Shown: one piece after another, positions 62,501-64,000 of the stretch
Layout of the letters: each line of letters starts with the position of its first letter
Position numbering within the stretch: the stretch's first letter is position 1
DNA from: Crambe crambe
Lineage: Eukaryota; Porifera; Demospongiae; Poecilosclerida; Crambeidae
DNA length: 64,000 nucleotides
Reading direction: 5' to 3'
Assembly (NCBI GenBank): GCA_963924555.1
Contig: OZ004592.1
Coordinates: 2,976,001-3,040,000 of the forward strand
Notes under the pieces: model-generated
What the model saw: only the letters and a program-made list of their open reading frames with translations
Databases searched by the model: none
What the model was told of the DNA's origin: nothing
Made by a program: the position numbers and the translations under genes

Positions 62501-64000
62501 TCTGTTATAAAGCCAGATGGAAACACTACCAAGGAGTCCTCTGGACAGGTACATCAGAATGTGGTCATTTGCAAGCAAGAAGAGAAAAGCAATAATCCAT
62601 CTTCAAACCCTACTTCGTTTACTTTTCTGAGTCCTGGACTGAATGAAGTGGCAGAAAATTGTTCATTTGGCCCAGAGCTAAATGTTACTGGAGGTTCTGT
62701 TGATGAAGGTTCAGTAACTTCAGATCAAAGTCAAACTAAGGGTGCTAAAGAATCTTACAAAGTAACTACCAAGAGTCCCATAGTAGAGAGGCTTTCTCTG
62801 AAAAATCAAGGAAAGGCAAGTAAAGGTGGAAAGAAGATAACGAAAAAAGAGAAAAATAAAGAAAAGATAAAGAAAAATCGTGATAAAGTGGAAGCTCATG
62901 ATAGGATTATTGATGATAACCACTCTGAAGTATCGTATCAGCCAGATACTGACTTATCCCGTTCCAAAGCATCAAAGAAAATTAATGGTAAGAATAATAA
63001 ATGGAAATGGTTTGCTAATTTTTATGAGAACTAATTCTATTGAATATTTTTTTAGTTAAGGGTTTTTTGTGTCTGTAGCACATTCTCCTGAACAGATTCT
63101 TTTTAACTCCATGATAATCAAGTGTGTGGTCCAGCTTGAACTGATACAGGCCATAGACAATATTGTTTTTTATCCTAATGTTACACGCCAAGAAGATCAG
63201 GTTATACTTGAGTATTCTCAGGTTAGCTGACTATAATAATTTTGAAATGAAGTGTTTTTCATTGTGTTCTTGTGTAGTCCATTTTCCCAGCTACATCTTG
63301 TCCTGATCGATGTTCATCAGAAAATGGCATGTTCAAATATCTCAGTACATCCCAACTGTTTGTCCTGCTAGATTGCCTTGAAGAAGCCCATATGTTTTCA
63401 AGAACTTTTAATTCTAACAATGAGCAGAGAACTTTATTGATGAAAGCAGGTAAAAGAAGTTTGTTATCATAAAAGAGGGTGGCCTTAAATAACCCCTTGT
63501 GGATTTGAACTTGGTTAGTAGGCATGGCCACTATGTGGCTTGTCATGTTGGAGTATATGAGCTTTTGACATAGCTGAAGCATTAAATTTTGGTTGGCCAT
63601 TCCTTGAAACGGTTGGCTAGCTCTAGGTACACAGCTATTGTTTAAACTAACTCCGTACAATTCATGTACTCCAACAACATCTGTTCTAGACAAGTCCATT
63701 AGAAGCTGCCTACTGCAATGGCAGCTGGACTAATTGTAATACCAAAATGTTTGAATGCATGTAATAAAGGATTCCGTGGACGAACAAGGCCAAACTTGTT
63801 TCGACAAGAAACAACCAGTATAATGTGTGCTCTACGCATCCTGTACCACTTGTTGGCTGATGAAAGCAGAATTAGTGACTATGAAGCAGTGGAATCTCGT
63901 TTGCTAAGTCTAGTCAATGGAGGGTTGGAATACTTCCTATCACTCAGTAGTGAAGTACATCGTGAAGCATGGACTCAGATCTTGCTGCTTATTCTGGTTA
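30635..64000 (+). CDS. ARFGEF: ARFGEF/BIG-family Arf guanine-nucleotide exchange factor (3' end beyond window)
   Basis: 34 in-phase exons: 30635-30761, 34930-34972, 36974-37085, 37147-37293, 37955-38022, 39787-39898, 39993-40122, 41680-41894, 41966-42177, 43076-43310, 43578-43677, 46223-46384, 47624-47824, 48177-48273, 48515-48661, 48768-49023, 49158-49329, 49537-49682, 49791-49919, 50332-50490, 50646-50790, 50847-50963, 53244-53413, 53583-53734, 53795-53955, 54016-54176, 54926-55047, 55106-55235, 61590-61725, 61806-61983, 62176-62987, 63079-63221, 63278-63449 and 63770->64000, about 1933 codons. The protein follows vertebrate BIG1/BIG2 throughout: an N-terminal [10 protein letters not shown] (DCB domain), [14 protein letters not shown] (HUS domain), the Sec7 domain, then HDS repeats such as [15 protein letters not shown]. 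The Sec7 motif F-R-L-P-G-E-A-Q-K keeps the catalytic Glu at about residue 739. Family role: activates ARF1/ARF3 at the trans-Golgi and endosomes and is inhibited by brefeldin A. A 270-codon exon 31 between HDS regions is much longer than the human equivalent and lysine-rich. Vertebrate ARFGEF1 and ARFGEF2 probably share one ancestor here, so no paralogue number is given. Confidence 0.95.
30847..30881 (+). repeat. poly(C) run, 35 bases
   Basis: Thirty-five consecutive C in the assembly, 85 bp into ARFGEF intron 1, following ttcacccgtt. The length is likely unstable and could be inexact in the assembly. Confidence 0.9.
31560..31800 (-). repeat. dispersed repeat, copy 2 of 3 (minus orientation)
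   Basis: Reverse complement of the block at 841-1080 and 46505-46720: the phrases gtgttctgtcttcaagt and aggagttgcta pair with their counterparts there. The right end reads gccatccctacttaaagagtactctgatag, again with the CATCCCTAC motif next to a short hairpin. Confidence 0.6.
31801..32240. mobile_element. probable decayed foldback element with CATCCCTACTTA right end
   Basis: Left text (gaaacaagtgagtgg at about 31808; tgcagtacatccagctagatttt at about 31870) has inverted partners on the right (ctgcagtacattatacagcc at about 32150; gtgctcacttgtttcc at about 32224). The right end gccatccctacttaaccttttt-atttag matches the family end at 30975-31015. The centre is diverged; the boundaries are approximate. 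Confidence 0.5.
32710..32800. repeat. hairpin unit flanked by CATCCCTACTTAGAG and CTCTCTATGTAGGGATG
   Basis: The ends of this 65-bp core (32736-32800) are inverted repeats, and inside sits a second hairpin cagagagcg-tggta-gcgctctct. The same composite (hairpin of AGAGAG type, then ATGTAGGGATG) recurs at 36103-36135 and 46505-46535, so it is the conserved terminus of a repeat family. Confidence 0.6.
33080..33190 (+). promoter_or_regulatory. possible cryptic promoter elements in ARFGEF intron 1
   Basis: A CCAAT-type sequence (cctattggttta, about 33092) lies 75 bp before an NRF-1-like cgcgcatgcgta (about 33170). No exon with a donor could be attached to it, so an alternative first exon is only a possibility. 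Confidence 0.2.
33732..34084. mobile_element. foldback element with internal duplication, about 350 bp
   Basis: The outer arms are nearly perfect inverted repeats of about 110 bp: aaagaaaaaacatttattc ... gatgtagggatgactatag on the left and its complement ending at about 34084. The left arm segment from agttaactggtcaaaaaag to gggtgcagtcact is present twice in tandem (about 33783-33866 and 33867-33946), so it has two left half-arms and one right arm. No coding capacity. Same family ends as the element at 1084-1504. Confidence 0.8.
34496..34640 (-). repeat. dispersed repeat (three copies in window)
   Basis: The minus-strand text around tgccccaggcacatg and gtctacactcc matches plus-strand copies at about 47250-47420 and 54450-54640. 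Adjacent phrases such as gtaacatttgatagtgagtgagc occur near 34260 and 40480. Probably a short interspersed non-coding element. Confidence 0.5.
34658..34681 (+). repeat. poly(G) run, 24 bases
   Basis: Uninterrupted G-run in ARFGEF intron 1, the plus-strand counterpart of the C-run at 30847. Other shorter G/C runs lie at 17611, 18447 and 45951. Confidence 0.85.
36103..36235. mobile_element. complete short MITE of the AGTAGGGATG family, about 130 bp
   Basis: CTATGTAGGGATGAC (about 36123) and GTCATCCCTACATAG (ending about 36224) are perfect inverted repeats. Each is backed on its outer side by its own hairpin: gagagagcagtagctctctc on the left and ctgctcaaaagagagcag on the right. It lies in ARFGEF intron 2 and appears to be the best-preserved small copy of the family. 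Confidence 0.65.
37859..37949 (+). repeat. (TC)n microsatellite forming the polypyrimidine tract of ARFGEF exon 5
   Basis: About 45 TC units run directly into tttcag|GCTCTTC at 37954/37955, so the repeat itself is the polypyrimidine tract of the acceptor. The plus-strand frame through it (Ser-Leu repeats) is an artefact. Confidence 0.93.
38023..39786 (+). other. ARFGEF intron 5 (1.8 kb)
   Basis: AT-rich, with no recognised coding sequence. A fragment at about 38880 (aaccctcagtgcaaagg) matches the dispersed block seen at 15110 and 42720. Confidence 0.45.
40123..41679 (+). other. ARFGEF intron 7 (1.6 kb)
   Basis: Non-coding by eye. A short match to the 34260 repeat (aatgtgtaacatttgatagtgag at about 40474) is the only recognised structure. 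Confidence 0.45.
42178..43075 (+). other. ARFGEF intron 9 with dispersed repeat
   Basis: Contains a short (GT)n at about 42219-42238 and a block at about 42600-42740 (cactgctcgctcaatgata; gagggttagcac) shared with Tudor intron 2. No extra exon fits between exons 9 and 10, whose junction restores K-S-H-E-L-R-S-K exactly. Confidence 0.5.
44945..45121. mobile_element. MITE with GCCTCATCCCCCCAGGCCCTC termini and TA flanks, about 175 bp
   Basis: TA|gcctcatccccccaggccctc on the left pairs with gagggcctggggacgaggc|TA on the right. Secondary inverted pieces (tatgaatgtggagggcctggtac / gtaccaggccctccacaatcata-type) lie inside. The TA flanks suggest a Tc1/mariner-like target site. ARFGEF intron 11. Confidence 0.7.
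45437..46029. mobile_element. larger MITE of the same TA-flanked family, about 590 bp
   Basis: TA|gccttgtacccaggctctaaaat on the left and attttagagcctgtggatgaggc|TA on the right form inverted termini. Inner partners are gagcctggtacccact and agtgggtaccaggcctc. Non-coding interior with a G-run at about 45951-45963. A further single end of this family lies at about 59287 (atagccttgtacccaagccc). Confidence 0.7.
46505..46720 (+). repeat. dispersed repeat, copy 3 of 3
   Basis: Begins with tatcagagagtacg-ataatactctctaagtagggatg (hairpin plus the family motif), then gattgccccattggactaat, and continues collinear with 856-1060. It is the copy that shows the hairpin and motif most clearly. Located in ARFGEF intron 12. 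Confidence 0.65.
46721..47623 (+). other. rest of ARFGEF intron 12, with a dispersed repeat at 47250-47420
   Basis: The segment from agcaagcaagcgcagggagtg through tccaattgtaattg matches 54450-54640 and, inverted, 34496-34640. No coding sequence recognised. Confidence 0.45.
48177..49329 (+). other. ARFGEF: Sec7 catalytic domain exons (ARFGEF exons 14-17)
   Basis: These four exons encode the GEF module from D-N-P-E-Q-F to the [10 protein letters not shown] region. Diagnostic pieces are G-I-Q-L-F-S-S-K-P-K-K (domain entry, split across exons 14 and 15), [23 protein letters not shown] with the catalytic glutamic finger, and [13 protein letters not shown] (helix that lines the Arf-binding groove). 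All expected elements are present, so the enzyme should be active. Confidence 0.93.
50491..50612 (+). repeat. (ATAC)n microsatellite starting inside the exon 20 donor site
   Basis: Exon 20 ends at 50490. The intron begins GTACATACATAG and continues as about 120 bp of ATAC/ATGC tetranucleotides, so the donor site is itself the first repeat unit. Open frames through this tract on either strand are low-complexity artefacts. Confidence 0.9.
51377..51679 (+). CDS. unrecognised 100-codon open frame in ARFGEF intron 22
   Basis: Starts M-K-S-N-G-K-K-K with a lysine-rich head (partly an A-rich tract), followed by non-repetitive text such as [13 protein letters not shown] and [12 protein letters not shown]. 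No family recognised and no splice partners found. Could be a fragment of a transposed gene. Low confidence that it is expressed. Confidence 0.2.
   Translation: MKSNGKKKTKKNKKHTTKTLIIDGCNSEQSSRHISNHLQESISHFLKTFGDFLDKIAAETFNYNGEVQEVIYYPQVIDYFPKLPIIVQDSFFIKMRLDEH
52012..52096. mobile_element. 85-bp hairpin MITE
   Basis: ggtatttggaaacccgag at the left and ctcgggcc-agggtttctaaatacc-type sequence at the right form inverted termini around a 40-bp centre. It lies directly upstream of the decayed recombinase. Too short to classify. Confidence 0.5.
52270..53035 (+). pseudogene. decayed Crypton-type (DUF3504 / KIAA1958-like) tyrosine recombinase
   Basis: Translation in shifting plus-strand frames follows the DUF3504 domain in order: [28 protein letters not shown] then [58 protein letters not shown]; and [11 protein letters not shown] with F-K-T-N-H-S-L. 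Family knowledge: this domain is shared by Crypton DNA transposons and genes derived from them (ZMYM, QRICH1, KIAA1958). Several in-frame stops and at least one frameshift show it is dead. It ends before the final catalytic Tyr region. It sits in ARFGEF intron 22, in the same orientation as the host gene. Confidence 0.8.
53480..53533 (+). repeat. (GT)n microsatellite 50 bp before ARFGEF exon 24
   Basis: About 27 GT units between the exon 23 donor (53414) and the exon 24 acceptor (53582). The intron is only 169 bp, so the repeat is one third of it. Confidence 0.9.
54177..54925 (+). other. ARFGEF intron 26 with dispersed repeat
   Basis: About 54450-54640 matches the 47250-47420 repeat. The remainder shows no coding signal. 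Confidence 0.45.
55236..56889 (+). other. ARFGEF intron 28, proximal part
   Basis: A short open stretch near 55675-55763 ([13 protein letters not shown]) and another at about 56140-56215 ([14 protein letters not shown]) look like decayed coding fragments but match no family I can name. On the minus strand, 56447-56760 has protein-like but broken frames (for example [13 protein letters not shown]). These may be remnants of the same inserted DNA that brought the sacsin-like fragment. Confidence 0.3.
56890..57698 (+). repeat. large inverted repeat, left arm (809 bp)
   Basis: Reverse complement of 60108-60912. Mirror positions sum to 117806 over most of the length. The only difference I noticed is a 4-base gap near the outer end. 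The inner end coincides with a 17-bp hairpin. Confidence 0.93.
57436..57698 (+). pseudogene. sacsin-like fragment, left copy
   Basis: Encodes [14 protein letters not shown], then [10 protein letters not shown], then after a frame change [17 protein letters not shown]. This matches the repeated region of sacsin/SIRPT-type proteins (W-L-x-P-S-E-A-V-F, L-V-D-V-P, L-R-x-x-x-S-S-Y-S-S-L). A frameshift beside an in-frame TAG and the abrupt end at the repeat boundary show it is a fragment. Confidence 0.65.
57687..57724. repeat. perfect 17-bp hairpin at the inner end of the left arm
   Basis: CCAATTGGTAAATTGGT (57687-57703), loop ATTT, then the exact complement ACCAATTTACCAATTGG (57708-57724). It begins within the arm and crosses its inner boundary at 57698. 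The right arm lacks it. Confidence 0.9.
57725..59959. other. spacer of the large inverted repeat
   Basis: Mostly AT-rich non-coding DNA, with an STPR-like fragment (58520-58800, minus), a CpG-rich NRF-1-like double palindrome at about 58991-59015, a single MITE end at about 59287, and a near-duplicate pair of 35-40 bp (agtatcaaagtgaaatc at about 59600 and 59641). Confidence 0.5.
58520..58800 (-). pseudogene. STPR-like (Arg/Glu-rich 23-residue repeat) fragment
   Basis: Two open pieces on the minus strand give repeats [28 protein letters not shown] and [19 protein letters not shown]. The period of about 20-24 residues and the R-R-x-E-S-x-E-x-R-x-A-R-L pattern are those of the STPR DNA-binding repeat (as in silkworm FMBP-1). 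The same pattern is common in invertebrate transposon-associated ORFs, including Helitron helicases, so the fragment may come from an element. An in-frame TAG and a frame change separate the pieces. Confidence 0.5.
59960..60370 (-). pseudogene. sacsin-like fragment, right (longer) copy
   Basis: Same start as the left copy, but continues past the arm boundary at 60108 with [20 protein letters not shown], then [13 protein letters not shown], the typical sacsin-repeat signature L-L-x-Y-x-L-S-D ... L-L-P-L-x-x-G-x-F. The frame change near T-R-V-A-P-A-F is shared with the left copy, so the damage predates the duplication. Sacsin is a large HSP90-like-ATPase co-chaperone; here only about 130 residues remain. 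Confidence 0.7.
60108..60912 (-). repeat. large inverted repeat, right arm (805 bp)
   Basis: Partner of 56890-57698. The spacer between the arms is 2409 bp. Sacsin-like coding text continues from this arm into the spacer, which it does not do at the left arm, so this arm looks like the original and the left arm the copy. Confidence 0.93.
60913..61589 (+). other. ARFGEF intron 28, distal part
   Basis: The minus-strand open frame at 61052-61360 has no recognisable domain and no splice context. No other signal before the exon 29 acceptor attatgtag at 61589. Confidence 0.4.
61764..61805 (+). promoter_or_regulatory. extreme polypyrimidine tract of ARFGEF exon 30 acceptor
   Basis: cccccccccctcccccaa followed by about 17 T and gcag. 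The C-run/T-run composite covers most of the 80-bp intron 29 and leaves little room for a branch point outside it. Confidence 0.7.

Noticed and set aside
1-64000. CRISPR arrays, tRNA/rRNA genes, LTR or other virus-derived elements
   Set aside because: None recognised. The repeats seen are microsatellites, a minisatellite, MITE/foldback elements, dispersed non-coding repeats and one Crypton-type DNA transposon remnant.

Overview
The window is an AT-rich, intron-dense animal nuclear genome. The best guess is a sponge (probably a demosponge) or another early-branching metazoan. The inference rests on small introns mixed with long repeat-filled ones, an animal-type ARFGEF/BIG gene, a multi-Tudor germline-type protein, and several Ig/FN3/EGF single-pass receptors that I could not match to a known bilaterian family. 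No bacterial gene, tRNA, rRNA or CRISPR array was seen. All gene models were spliced by eye. In every complete model the GT-AG junctions keep frame and the exon lengths add up to a multiple of three.

Layout. (1) 1-2432 is repeat-rich intergenic DNA with a 420-bp foldback element. (2) 2433-15802 (+) is a three-exon gene for a predicted 3669-aa protein with 15 Tudor domains. Fourteen of them lie in one 9.9-kb exon, and an in-frame 30-bp coding minisatellite fills exon 2. (3) 16087-30256 (-) holds three receptor-like genes in tandem: gene A (30256-25632; three Ig-like domains, TM, 620-residue tail), gene B (25542-23698; EGF-like module, TM, short tail) and gene C (21871-16087; three Ig, one FN3, TM, tail with an ITSM-like motif). 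Gene C ends tail-to-tail with the Tudor gene (285 bp apart). A and B are only 89 bp apart. (4) 30635->64000 (+) is a BIG1/BIG2-type Arf guanine-nucleotide exchange factor (ARFGEF family). It starts head-to-head with gene A (378 bp between start codons). 34 exons and about 1933 codons are visible; the last stretch lies beyond the window.

The ARFGEF introns carry most of the repeats. Intron 22 holds a decayed Crypton-type (DUF3504) tyrosine recombinase. Intron 28 (6.35 kb) holds a near-perfect 0.8-kb inverted repeat carrying a sacsin-like pseudogene fragment, with an STPR-like fragment between the arms. Several MITE/foldback families recur, one of them marked by the motif AGTAGGGATG. Microsatellites sit directly on three splice junctions.

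How the genes may work together. The ARFGEF is a housekeeping trans-Golgi/endosome trafficking factor and the Tudor protein is probably a germ-granule (piRNA pathway) scaffold. The three receptors have signal peptides, extracellular Ig/FN3/EGF modules and tyrosine motifs in their tails, so they are candidates for a surface recognition or signalling cluster. This last point is inference from domain layout and is the most likely place for undescribed biology here.
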